From CAVQJU01 sp963755195 (GTDB lineage Bacteria; Acidobacteriota; Vicinamibacteria; Vicinamibacterales; CAVVIG01), in NCBI GenBank assembly GCA_963755195.1, contig CAVWIZ010000008.1, positions 744,001 through 808,000 on the forward strand: 64,000 nt of DNA, given 5' to 3'. Both the position numbers and the translations under genes were made by a program. The notes under the pieces are model-generated. The model did no database searches. It worked only from the letters and a program-made list of their open reading frames with translations, and was not told the origin of the DNA. Below, one piece after another: positions 28,143-35,838 of this stretch; the first letter of the stretch is position 1, and each line of letters opens with the position of its first letter.

Positions 28143-28799
28143 ATGAAACCGTTCAATCCCTTCGGGCGGGTCCTGGACTCGAGTGATCGCGTCTCCGAAG
28201 TCCTCTTCGGGGTGATCATGGTCCTCACGTTCACCGGTTCACTCAGCGTCGCCGAGGCCGGCCGGGAGGACGTTCGCACGATGCTCCTCGGCGCGCTCGG
28301 CTGCAACGCGGCCTGGGGCATCATCGATGCGATGTTGTATCTGATGGGCCGCCTCGCCGACAAGGGCCGGGGCCTCTCGACCTATCTGGCCGTGCGCAAG
28401 GCCGCCGACCCGCAGCAGGCCCAGCGCCTCATCGCGGACGCGTTGCCGCCGATGGTTGCGTCGATCCTGGAGCCGGCGGAACTCGAAACGATGCGCCGGC
28501 GGCTGATGCAACTGCCCCAGCCGCCGGCACTCGGGCGCCTGAGCGCGGACGATTGGCTGGGTGCCCTCGCCGTTTCTCTTATCGTGTTCGTCTCGACTCT
28601 TCCGGTGGTCATCCCGTTCGTTTTCATGCAGAACGTCGGACCGGCCCTGCGTGTATCCAATGGCATCGCCATCGTGATGTTGTTTCTGACGGGCTACGCC
28701 TACGGAAGGATGACCGGGCGTCACCCGTGGCTGGTGGGTATCGCGATGGTGGTTCTCGGGACAATGCTCGTAGGCATGACCATGGCGCTAGGAGGATAG
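28143..28799 (+). CDS. VIT1/CCC1-related membrane protein
   Basis: This 218-residue protein has an N-terminal segment RVSEVLFGVIMVLTFTGSLS, then ALGCNAAWGIIDAMLYLMGR, and three C-terminal helices. The first helix with a SEVxFGxIMxxTxT pattern and the G-C-N-x-A-WG motif resemble the VIT1/CCC1 iron/manganese transporter superfamily, and databases place such proteins there. Metal transport is not proven. The tight spacing to cax suggests a shared divalent-cation role. Intact. Confidence 0.75.
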   Translation: MKPFNPFGRVLDSSDRVSEVLFGVIMVLTFTGSLSVAEAGREDVRTMLLGALGCNAAWGIIDAMLYLMGRLADKGRGLSTYLAVRKAADPQQAQRLIADALPPMVASILEPAELETMRRRLMQLPQPPALGRLSADDWLGALAVSLIVFVSTLPVVIPFVFMQNVGPALRVSNGIAIVMLFLTGYAYGRMTGRHPWLVGIAMVVLGTMLVGMTMALGG

Positions 28800-28831
28800 T
28801 CACTGCATAGGAGTTCAGTTCTGGAGGCAGA

Positions 28832-29257
28832 ATGACGAAGCCGCGCAAGTCGAGGCCGGTGAAACTCCTGACAGGCGGCAATCCGCAAATCGCGAAGGCC
28901 GACGGCGACGCGCCCGTGCAGGCGTACATCGCCGCGATGCCGGGCTGGAAGCGCGACGTCGGGCGCCGGCTCGACGCGCTCATCGTGCGGAACGTGCCCA
29001 ACGTGCGCAAGGCCGTGAAGTGGAACTCGCCGTTCTACGGCATCGAAGGCCAGGGCTGGTTCCTGTCGGTCCACACCTTCACGCACTACGTCAAGGTGGC
29101 CTTCTTCCGCGGCACGTCGCTGCGACCGGTCCCGCCCGGTGCCAGCAAGAGCAAGGACACGCGCTACGTCGACATCCGCGAAGACGACACGCTCGACGAG
29201 GCGCAGATGGCGACGTGGGTGAAGCAGGCGGCCGCGTTGCCCGGCTGGGTCCCGTAG
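28832..29257 (+). CDS. DUF1801 domain protein
   Basis: This 141-residue protein has the DUF1801 (YdhG-like) fold. Landmarks are VQAYIAAMPGWKRDVGRRLD, AVKWNSPFYGIEGQGWFLSV and VKVAFFRGTSLRP. GGAGGCAGA precedes ATG 28832. The family is widespread, small and of unknown biochemical function. It is convergent with a second DUF1801 gene 9 bp away. Confidence 0.85.
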   Translation: MTKPRKSRPVKLLTGGNPQIAKADGDAPVQAYIAAMPGWKRDVGRRLDALIVRNVPNVRKAVKWNSPFYGIEGQGWFLSVHTFTHYVKVAFFRGTSLRPVPPGASKSKDTRYVDIREDDTLDEAQMATWVKQAAALPGWVP

Positions 29258-29266
29258 CCGATCGTC

Positions 29267-29650
29267 CTAGTCGCGGGCTGAAGATTTGTTCAAGGCCACG
29301 GCGGCTCGAATGAGCGCCTTCAGAGCTTTCTCGTTCAGCTTGTCGCCTTCGTGGACGTCGATGGCGCGCCTGACGTGGCCTTCGAGACTGGAATTGAAGA
29401 GGCCTGAAGGGTCTTTCAGCTCGGCGCCCTTGGCGAAGGTCATCTTCACGGCATTCTTGTACGTCTCCCCGGTGCAGACAATCCCGTTGTGCGACCAGAC
29501 CGGGACGCCCACCATCCCATTCGACGGCTTCCTCCATTTCCGCTCCTCGATCATCTCGGGGTCGGCTTCCTTGATCAGGGCGCGGAGCCGGGCGAGCATC
29601 TCGCCCCTCCAATCGCCTTCGGCTTTCTTCGACGGGCTCTTCTTCTTCAT
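29267..29650 (-). CDS. DUF1801 domain protein, second copy
   Basis: This 127-residue protein starts MKKKSPSKKAEGDWRGEMLA and contains EERKWRKPSNGMVGVPVWSH, VKMTFAKGAELKDPSGLFNS and a C-terminal AIRAA-type helix. It is the YdeI-flavoured branch of DUF1801. It is only distantly similar to the convergent neighbour, so this is not a recent duplication. Function unknown. Intact. Confidence 0.82.
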   Translation of the reverse strand: MKKKSPSKKAEGDWRGEMLARLRALIKEADPEMIEERKWRKPSNGMVGVPVWSHNGIVCTGETYKNAVKMTFAKGAELKDPSGLFNSSLEGHVRRAIDVHEGDKLNEKALKALIRAAVALNKSSARD

Positions 29651-29816
29651 GTGACCTGCCCCTCTCTCCAGCCTCGTGAATCGCTGTCCCGGATATCCTT
29701 GATCACGGAACTCGACGCAGCCAACCACAACCTCAATAGCGCCAAGGCCTGTAGCTGCCTTGAGGTCGTGCAGTCCGTGATGTACAACTTCAAGAAGAGC
29801 TGGAAGGGAGAGACAC

Positions 29817-30329
29817 ATGCACCGAACCATTCTCACCACAATCGTGCTCGCGCTCTCGTTGATCGGACTGGCGGAAAGGCCGGCGTCCGCCCAGTTGATG
29901 GCGAAGGCTCAGGTGGCGAACCTCATCGCGAAGGTGGAAAACGGCGTGGACGAGTTCAGGGACTATCTGGAGAAGCGGGGCGACAACGCGCGCGACACCG
30001 CGTCGACGGCCCAGTCGTCAGGCCGGCGCAAGCGGCAAGGGGCCACCGAGAGTCAGAAGGCCAACGCCAGCGACAAGAAGGACGCCCTCGACGATGCGCT
30101 GGGCGACTTGAACCGATCGACCAACCGCTTGCGGCGCAAGTTCGACCCGACCGACAAGTGGATGGAGACGAAAGGTCAGGTGGAGAAAGTCGTGGACGAT
30201 GCGCGAAAGATCAACCAGGTGGTCGCGCGAGGCAGCTACGGTCCGGAAGCCGCGCGGCTGTGGGCCGTCCTCCGAACGGGGGTCAACGATCTGGCGCGCG
30301 CGTATGGCGTGCCGCCAATGGCGATCTAA
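29817..30329 (+). CDS. Hypothetical secreted helical protein
   Basis: This 170-residue protein has a signal peptide (TILTTIVLALSLIGLA, cleavage near ASAQ) and a charged alpha-helical body (VANLIAKVENGVDEFRDYLE, ALDDALGDLNRSTNRLRRKF, VEKVVDDARKINQVVARGSY). I do not recognise a family. GGAGAG precedes the ATG. It probably acts in the periplasm. The stop overlaps the convergent small gene at 30326 by 4 bp. Confidence 0.7.
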   Translation: MHRTILTTIVLALSLIGLAERPASAQLMAKAQVANLIAKVENGVDEFRDYLEKRGDNARDTASTAQSSGRRKRQGATESQKANASDKKDALDDALGDLNRSTNRLRRKFDPTDKWMETKGQVEKVVDDARKINQVVARGSYGPEAARLWAVLRTGVNDLARAYGVPPMAI

Positions 30330-30562
30330 GGCTGCTTTGAGACTCCGCTCCACGAATACTCGAAGTACTTGCCGCCCCTCTTCATCATTGACACGCCCGC
30401 GATTGGCGTGACGCTGTCTCTATTGACCGTGAGGCTCCGGCGCACGAACTTTCTCGGCACGCCGGATGCCGGCCCAATCTTCGCGGCTCCAAACCACGTT
30501 CCCGGTGTTCCCTTGAGGACTCTCAGAGCGGCATTCTGGTCGGCGATTGCGGAACGTTTCAT
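30326..30562 (-). CDS. Small basic hypothetical protein
   Basis: This 78-residue ORF (MKRSAIADQNAALRVLKGTP, RKFVRRSLTVNRDSVTPIAG, GKYFEYSWSGVSKQP) has an amphipathic, basic composition with no membrane segment. Its ATG overlaps the stop of an upstream partial frame, as in an operon. I do not recognise it. Confidence 0.45.
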   Translation of the reverse strand: MKRSAIADQNAALRVLKGTPGTWFGAAKIGPASGVPRKFVRRSLTVNRDSVTPIAGVSMMKRGGKYFEYSWSGVSKQP

Positions 30563-30690
30563 CGAATGTGCCTCTTCCTTGAGAAATCGAGCAGGTCTCT
30601 GAAGACAATCACGCGGTCAGGTGTGCCATCGAGAAACCGCCGCGTTCGTATCGTAGCGAAGCGCGCCGCGGACGTGCTGTCTCGGAATGA
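30559..30690 (-). pseudogene. Partial small coding frame upstream of the 78-aa ORF
   Basis: An open frame without a visible start reads SAARFATIRTRRFLDGTPDR then VIVFRDLLDFSRKRHIR and stop at 30559. The ATGA junction with the next gene and its protein-like composition suggest a real gene whose 5' end is frameshifted or lost. I cannot assign a family. Confidence 0.35.
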
Positions 30691-30828
30691 ACATCGGCCG
30701 GCAATCTCCTAGTTCGATTTGGCGTAGCGGCTGCCCTCGGCGTGCGTGCCGCGCGATCAGGGTCGACAGCGCGGAAACACGATCACCGCAGTGCACGCAG
30801 TGACCGCCGAGAATTCCGTTTGAATGCG

Positions 30829-30869
30829 CCTAAACGCTGCGAGCGTTGCGAGCGCTGCGGTTACCGTGG
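30829..30869. repeat. Dispersed imperfect palindrome, partial copy
   Basis: AACGCTGCGAGCG ... AGCGCTGCGGTTACCGTGG shares the right arm of the 45-bp palindromes at 32025 and 32744; the left arm is degenerate. The bases between 30700 and 30976 hold nothing else I can support. Confidence 0.5.
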
Positions 30870-30976
30870 GAAGTAATGGGTGCCTGACGCCATAGCTCTG
30901 CCGTTGGCGTTTCTGAACTGCCGGAATCCGCAGCGGCCGTGATTGGAGTATGCTCGTTGACTAGTTTCTCCTGTCC

Positions 30977-31309
30977 ATGTTGACGAAGCTGTACGCCGCG
31001 TCGATTCTCGTTCTCACGCTGTTGCCGTCCGCCCCACGGTTCCAGGCGCCCGACGTCATTGACTCGCCGCAGGGAATCACAGACCAGCAACCCGCGTTGG
31101 TCGTGTCCGATCCGGCGCACGCCCCCGTAGCGGACGCTCCGGAATCTCTGATCAGACCTGGTGTCAACAAGACGCGACGATTGAGAGTCGAGGGACAGCC
31201 ACCATCGGTCGGCGAGGGATTTGTCGTCGTTTTCTCCGGACGACTCGTCGTCCAGCCGAGCGATATCAGGCGGGGCCATGCACGTCCGCCGACGGTCCTT
31301 CGCCTCTAG
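30977..31309 (+). CDS. Possible small secreted protein
   Basis: A 110-residue frame opens with a plausible signal peptide (LTKLYAASILVLTLLPSAP) and continues as a Pro/Val-rich chain (QAPDVIDSPQGITDQQPALV). No family is recognised, the composition drifts toward Arg-rich near the end, and there is no clear ribosome-binding site. It may be spurious. Confidence 0.28.
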   Translation: MLTKLYAASILVLTLLPSAPRFQAPDVIDSPQGITDQQPALVVSDPAHAPVADAPESLIRPGVNKTRRLRVEGQPPSVGEGFVVVFSGRLVVQPSDIRRGHARPPTVLRL

Positions 31310-31383
31310 AACGCTCCTCTTCTCAACCCCAGGGCACTGAGGGAAGCGGTCCGCGTGTCGCGGCGGACGGCTTCCGTTTCGCG

Positions 31384-31680
31384 TTGAAGAAGTTGAAGAG
31401 ATCGAGGTCGACATGCGAGACAACCGAGCGATCGAGCCGTCTCCGCGCGGAGTTTCTGGAAATGCCGGGTCTGCGCCTGACCCGCGAACAAGCGCAACGT
31501 CTCTGTGGCATCGAGCGGACGATGTGTCAGATGGCGCTTGACGCGCTCGTTGACAGCAAGTTCCTGTCGGTCAAACCGGGCGGGATCTATGCGCGGCTCA
31601 CCGACGGCGCCGACCTGCCACGCCCGCAGTCCGCGAACGCAGACTTCGGACCCAAGAGGGGCGCCAGACGGGCATCGTGA
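31384..31680 (+). CDS. Small winged-helix/HTH protein
   Basis: The core LRAEFLEMPGLRLTREQAQR, LCGIERTMCQMALDALVDSK, FLSVKPGGIYARLTDG has a clear helix-turn-helix followed by a beta wing. The start is uncertain: TTG at 31384 or a later codon before LRAEFLEMPG. Such 80-100-residue proteins are common in Acidobacteriota and are presumed DNA-binding. No partner gene is evident. Confidence 0.6.
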   Translation: MKKLKRSRSTCETTERSSRLRAEFLEMPGLRLTREQAQRLCGIERTMCQMALDALVDSKFLSVKPGGIYARLTDGADLPRPQSANADFGPKRGARRAS

Positions 31681-31699
31681 GACAGCGGACCCTGTGATC

Positions 31700-32011
31700 T
31701 CATTCCGCTGCCCCGGGCGCATCACCGCCGGCAGTCACGGGCAGTTGAAAAAACTCCGCTCCGTCGTCAAACAATGCGACGACGACTTCCCGATCGGGGT
31801 CGTAGCTCGAGACGAGCCCCTGCAGTTCCGCCCATTCGTCGATTTCCTCGGCGCACTCGGCCAGCGGCTTGTAGGTCCACGCGAGGCTTCCCATATCGCA
31901 CCGTACGCAGAGAACACCGCGCCCCCACATGCCCTGTCCCAACGTCGCCGCGTCAACGAGCATGTCACTCAGCCTGATGCCGAGAGTCGCCCCCATGTCT
32001 GTCACATCCAT
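31700..32011 (-). CDS. Hypothetical acidic protein
   Basis: A frame of about 103 residues starts at ATG 32011 after a GGGGAA stretch and reads MDVTDMGATLGIRLSDMLVD, CVRCDMGSLAWTYKPLAECA, EEIDEWAELQGLVSSYDPDR and VVVALFDDGAEFFQLPV. The acidic, well-balanced composition argues for a real gene. It contains a CVRC motif. I do not recognise a family. Confidence 0.5.
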   Translation of the reverse strand: MDVTDMGATLGIRLSDMLVDAATLGQGMWGRGVLCVRCDMGSLAWTYKPLAECAEEIDEWAELQGLVSSYDPDREVVVALFDDGAEFFQLPVTAGGDAPGAAE

Positions 32012-32024
32012 TCCCCATCTTGAC

Positions 32025-32069
32025 CCACGAAAACCGCTGCGCACCCAGCGAGCGCTGCGGTTACCGTGG
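32025..32069. repeat. 45-bp imperfect palindrome, copy A
   Basis: CCACGAAAACCGCTGCGC pairs with GCGCTGCGGTTACCGTGG around a 9-base centre (3 mismatches in 18). The same sequence, including the flanking CTTGAC, recurs at 32744. It could form a strong hairpin in DNA or RNA. Confidence 0.65.
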
Positions 32070-32180
32070 CGTACCGTGGCGCCCACTGCCGGAACGGGCG
32101 TCGTAAACGGAAGGAAGGTTAACCTAAAACCGGGAATTGTCTTGAACAGCCGCTGTCTTGGTGAAGGTCAGATGCGGAGA

Positions 32181-32595
32181 TCAACGGTCGGCGCGAAGGC
32201 CGCGCGTGTGGCCAAAGAGACTCATCGACACCGCTTCGAGCAGCCCCTGGACACCGACAGGCTTGTCGATGAACGCCTCGTTCGCCCACAACGTGATTCT
32301 TTCCTTGAACAGCTGGTCAGCGAAGCCCGTGAAGTACAAGAACCTTGACGTCGGCATCACGCTGACGCAGCCGGCGGCCGAGCTCATCACCAGGCATCTC
32401 GGGCATCATGATGTCGACGAGGAACAGGTCAAACGGGCCCTTCGCGTCCACGACCGCCAGCGCGTCAGGACCGTCCGACGCCGACAAGACCTCGTAGCCG
32501 GCGCCCGTCAGCGCGCGTTCGGAAAACGTGCGAATCGATTCCTCGTCGTCGACGACGAGAACACGCGGCGCCGGTCGTTCGCTGGCTGCAGCCAT
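32181..32595 (-). CDS. Receiver-only response regulator, copy 1, one frameshift
   Basis: Repaired, this single receiver domain of about 138 residues has VLVVDDEESIRTFSERALTG, the Asp in LFLVDIMMPEMPGDELGR, the Thr in YFTGFAD and the Lys in FIDKPVGVQGLLEAVSM. The frame changes near 32340. It is closely similar to the receiver at 34617-35009, including the unusual C-terminus SLFGHTRG. No output domain or kinase is adjacent, so it is CheY/Spo0F-like. Start taken at MAAASERPAP. Confidence 0.82.
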
Positions 32596-32743
32596 CGGTG
32601 GAATTGTCGCTGACTCCGTCGCTCGCACAACAGAAAAACGTCAGGTTGTCCTGTCAGGCCAACTTGTTGTCCACGTTGTCGTTCGTGTGTACCTTCGTGT
32701 ACTGCCCTGCCTCATGCAGGTCTCATCTCAACCTCAGCTTGAC

Positions 32744-32788
32744 CCACGAAAACCGCCGCGCACGCAGCGAGCGCCGCGGTTACCGTGA
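32744..32788. repeat. 45-bp imperfect palindrome, copy B
   Basis: CCACGAAAACCGCCGCGC and GCGCCGCGGTTACCGTGA are the arms; the flank CTTGAC is also shared with copy A at 32019. The copies differ at only a few bases over about 50 bp. The stretch 32600-32808 otherwise holds no gene. Confidence 0.65.
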
Positions 32789-32808
32789 CAGGCGCAGGAA
32801 TGATGACC

Positions 32809-32982
32809 TCAGCGGCCAGCCAGGGCGTTCCGGCGTTTCTCCATCTCCTCCGACACGGCATCCAGATCATCGCGGTCTTCCGGCCGCTCCCGAAGCACCA
32901 GGTCCCGCAACTCGAGGAGCTTCAAGTCCGTGCAGGCTTCAAGGAACCGGCGAGTGAATCCCAAGTGGTGTGAGTCACTCAT
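32809..32982 (-). CDS. 57-residue charged helical protein
   Basis: A frame too short for most gene callers reads MSDSHHLGFTRRFLEACTDL, KLLELRDLVLRERPEDRDDL, DAVSEEMEKRRNALAGR. The alternating hydrophobic/charged pattern predicts one long amphipathic helix. ACGGAG lies upstream of ATG 32982. I do not recognise it, but codon and residue use look real. Confidence 0.5.
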   Translation of the reverse strand: MSDSHHLGFTRRFLEACTDLKLLELRDLVLRERPEDRDDLDAVSEEMEKRRNALAGR

Positions 32983-33158
32983 GGGTGTGGCTCCGTTCTC
33001 GAACCGTCACCCGAGTGTGGCACCGTAGCCGGCGGTCGAAATGTTCAATTCTGCACAGTGGCGTCAATCGGCGGCGGATTCACTGAGAGCCGGCGTGATG
33101 GCAGGACCGTAGTAGTCTTAGGAAGCCGCCCGGGTAAATCGCACTGAAAGAGGATCAC

Positions 33159-33320
33159 ATGGCATCCACAACCACCACGACGCCACCGAGTCGCGAGTCG
33201 AAAAAGAAGCTGAAGCCGAAGCCGAAGACCGACCAGAAGTCGTGGCAGACTCGAAACGCGGCACGCAAGGACAAACAGACGGCGCACGCGGCGAAAGTGG
33301 CGGCGGACGCGGGGTCATGA
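33159..33320 (+). CDS. 53-residue lysine-rich basic protein
   Basis: The frame reads MASTTTTTPPSRESKKKLKP, KPKTDQKSWQTRNAARKDKQ, TAHAAKVAADAGS. AAAGAGGATC gives a good ribosome-binding site before ATG 33159. The Thr-rich start, Lys/Arg-rich centre and Ala-rich helix recall small nucleoid- or RNA-binding proteins. No family is recognised. Confidence 0.6.
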   Translation: MASTTTTTPPSRESKKKLKPKPKTDQKSWQTRNAARKDKQTAHAAKVAADAGS

Positions 33321-33352
33321 CATAGCCGGCGGCCTCGCTGTCGCGTCCGTTC

Positions 33353-33380
33353 TACGTTTTGCGTTTTGCGTTTTACGTTT
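33353..33380. repeat. Heptamer tandem repeat (TRCGTTT), 4 copies
   Basis: TACGTTT-TGCGTTT-TGCGTTT-TACGTTT, followed by a degraded GCGTTTTT. It lies in the spacer between the 53-residue gene and the GGDEF gene. The 7-base period matches the arrays in the urease cluster. Confidence 0.8.
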
Positions 33381-33418
33381 GCGTTTTTCTCTTCCTGCCG
33401 CGCTCCCCCGACAGCGTT

Positions 33419-34429
33419 CTAGCCTGCCGTGGGACCGTGACTGTCGCGCAGTTGTTCTTTCACCTGGTACATGAACATGTCCGCGTGTTCGATCAGGGCC
33501 GCCCCATCCTGACCGTCCTCAGGATAGATACTGATGCCAATGCTCACCGTGATCTGGAGATCGTGCTGCGCGATGTGATACGGCTCCGTGACCACGGCGG
33601 TGATCTTTCCCGCCGCGACAGCCGCACCGCCGGCATCGTTCACGTCCGGCAGCAGGACAAGGAACTCATCGCCGCCGTGCCGGCTCACCGTGTCCGAGCT
33701 GCGAACACATGTCTGCAGACGTTCCGCAATCTCCTTGAGTAGTTGGTCGCCGACTGAGTGTCCCAGCGAGTCGTTGACCAACTTGAAGCGATCCACGTCC
33801 AGGAACAGGAGCGCGAATCGTTTCTCGTAACGGTGGGCCAGGGCAATCGTTCGGCCAAGCCGGTCGTTCAAGAGCAGACGGTTCGGCAATGCCGTCAGCG
33901 CGTCGTGCTGTGCCCTGCGCGACATCTGCCGCGCCCTCGCGCGCGCGACGCGCACGACCTGGTCGCTTTCCGCGCGCCGCGCTCGCGCACGCGTCGTTTC
34001 GGCGATCTGCGCTTCGTGACGAATGACACTGGCGCGCTTGCCTTCCGCGCGTTTGCGTTCGGACAGGTCGCGGATCGCACTGACGGCGAACTTCCCCTGC
34101 CTCGTCGTGAGCAGCGACAGTTGAATCTCGACAGCAATCTCGGTCCCGTCCTTCCGGACGCAGTAGAACTCTGGACCTGCGCCCATGGGACGGGGTTGGA
34201 GCTGGCCGAAGCAGTCCCCTCGAGAATGAAAGACCGCGCGATAGCGCGCGGGCATCAGGAGCTCGAACTGCTGTCCGAGCAGCTCCGCGCGCCGGTACCC
34301 GAACAGCTGCGCGGCCACCCCATTGAGCAGAACGATTTCGCCTGCCTCATTCGAGACCACGAACGCGTCGGGCGTGACTTCGAGCAGTTCCTGGACGGTG
34401 ATGACGCTCGAATGGGACCGATTAGCCAT
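33419..34429 (-). CDS. PAS-GGDEF diguanylate cyclase
   Basis: This 336-residue cytoplasmic protein has an N-terminal PAS domain (about 10-130; VTPDAFVVSNEAGEIVLLNG, FYCVRKDGTEIAVEIQLSLL), a coiled linker, and a GGDEF domain (about 170-330). The active site reads VSRHGGDEFLVLLPD with an intact GGDEF; the preceding FLDVDRFKLVNDSLGHSVGD is canonical. It makes cyclic di-GMP from GTP in response to a signal sensed by PAS. No EAL domain. Intact; flanked by the two duplicated receiver genes. Confidence 0.93.
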   Translation of the reverse strand: MANRSHSSVITVQELLEVTPDAFVVSNEAGEIVLLNGVAAQLFGYRRAELLGQQFELLMPARYRAVFHSRGDCFGQLQPRPMGAGPEFYCVRKDGTEIAVEIQLSLLTTRQGKFAVSAIRDLSERKRAEGKRASVIRHEAQIAETTRARARRAESDQVVRVARARARQMSRRAQHDALTALPNRLLLNDRLGRTIALAHRYEKRFALLFLDVDRFKLVNDSLGHSVGDQLLKEIAERLQTCVRSSDTVSRHGGDEFLVLLPDVNDAGGAAVAAGKITAVVTEPYHIAQHDLQITVSIGISIYPEDGQDGAALIEHADMFMYQVKEQLRDSHGPTAG

Positions 34430-34616
34430 TCTGCTCCTGGGTGCGTCGAGACAACTGTCGTCAACGATTGGTGAGTGGGTGCAAGGATGCAGGGATAGAA
34501 CCGTATTCGGTGGGACTCTAACACGAAATGCAGGCCAAACTATTGGCCGATCAAGCTAACTTATTGCCCATTCGCGAGTGGTCGAGAGCGAGGCCTTCGG
34601 TGGGGCAGCACCGGGG

Positions 34617-35009
34617 TCAGGGGCCAGTGAGAGGACCGCGCGTATGTCCGAAAATACTCATCGACACGGCTTCAAGCAGTCCTTGCTTGCTGACAGGCTT
34701 GTCGATAAACGCCTCGTTTTCCCACAGCGTCGCTCGTTCCTTGAAGAGCCGGTCGGCGTAGCCCGTGAAATACAAGACCTTCGCGTCCGCGTTACGCTGG
34801 CGCAGCTGCCGGCCCAGTTCGTCGCCAGCCATCTCCGGCATCGAGACGTCGACGACGAAGAGAGCAAACGGACCCTTCGCGTCCGCGACGGCCAGCGCCT
34901 CACGACCGTCCGACGCCGACAGCACGTCGTAACCCGCGCCTTTCAGCGCGCGCACGGAAAAGATGCGAACGGATTCCTCGTCGTCGACGACGAGCACGCG
35001 TGGCGACAT
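34617..35009 (-). CDS. Receiver-only response regulator, copy 2
   Basis: This 130-residue receiver domain starts MSPRVLVVDDEESVRIFSVR, with Asp in LFVVDVSMPEMAGDELGRQL, Thr in LYFTGYADR and Lys in AFIDKPVSKQGLLEAVSM. It is intact and highly similar to copy 1 at 32181. It lies immediately upstream (in coordinate terms) of the methyltransferase gene on the same strand and flanks the diguanylate cyclase. Phosphotransfer to or from a distant kinase is likely. Confidence 0.9.
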   Translation of the reverse strand: MSPRVLVVDDEESVRIFSVRALKGAGYDVLSASDGREALAVADAKGPFALFVVDVSMPEMAGDELGRQLRQRNADAKVLYFTGYADRLFKERATLWENEAFIDKPVSKQGLLEAVSMSIFGHTRGPLTGP

Positions 35010-35035
35010 CGTGTGCACGCACCACGATATACCCC

Positions 35036-35787
35036 TTAGATGAGAGCGCGTTGCGAAATCGGCTCCTGGAAGGGGGCTCTTTGTGCCTCCTTGCGGCAGG
35101 TCAGGAGCAGTCGTGCCCGGAAGAATCGACCGACGAGCGGCAGGGCGCCGAGGCCGTGGAGCCTGGACGCCAGATACAGATAGTGAGCGAGATAGCGCAC
35201 GGACACGTCCGCGAAGCCGCATTGCGCGAGGAGCTCCTGATGACGCCGGGCATCCCGCACGCCGACATGGCCTTCGACCTGCGTGAGAATCCCCCGCGCC
35301 TTGAAGCGCTCCATGAAGTACTCCGCGTTCGGCGTGTGCAGATACAGGGGGGCTCCCGGCTTGAGCGATCCGTGGATGGCGCTGAAGATCGTCACGAACT
35401 GGTCGTCGTAGATATGCTCCGAAAAATCCAGCGCGAACCCCGCGTCGAACTCGTTCGGATGCTGCGCGCAAAAGGCGACGATGTCGGCGCACTGGAACGT
35501 GCCGTTTCTGATGCCGCGTTCGTCACGCCGTCGCTCGGCGGCGCGCACGAACGCGTCGGAGAAATCCACGCCGACGTACTCGCGCACCCGCGGGCTGATG
35601 ACCTCGAGCAGCACGCCGTTGCCGCACCCGAAGTCGGCCACGATCTCATGACCGGACAACTCGAAGAACGGCAGCATGCGCCGTATCCGCTGGACGCGTG
35701 GGGGTCGTACTGGTCGACGTAGCTCTGATCGTAAATCGCGAGCAGCTCTTCTTCGGAGTGACGGCCCGCGCGGCGCCTGGCGATCAT
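35036..35787 (-). CDS. Class I SAM-dependent methyltransferase, one frameshift
   Basis: Repaired, this protein of about 250 residues starts MIARRRAGRHSEEELLAIYD and has SAM motif I IVADFGCGNGVLLEVISPRV, acidic loop VGVDFSDAFVRAAERR and the post-motif FAQHPNEFDAGFALDFSEHI. The C-terminal hydrophobic stretch resembles methyltransferases acting on lipids or O-antigen sugars. The frame changes near 35695 between DPHAS and RIRRMLPFFELSG. Substrate unknown. Confidence 0.82.
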
Positions 35788-35838
35788 GTTGCTCGACTCT
35801 AATATAGGCCCGGCGGACGCTCGCCAGGGCGGTTCGAG

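Noticed and set aside
30829..32788. Further SigF-type boxes, because the palindromes contain GTAACC on one strand
   Set aside because: No CGAA lies 16 bases downstream; GTAACC is simply part of the palindrome arm.
30326..33320. Integron cassette array (small orphan ORFs separated by palindromes)
   Set aside because: The repeats lack the attC core RYYYAAC/GTTRRRY, ORF orientations are mixed and no integrase is present.
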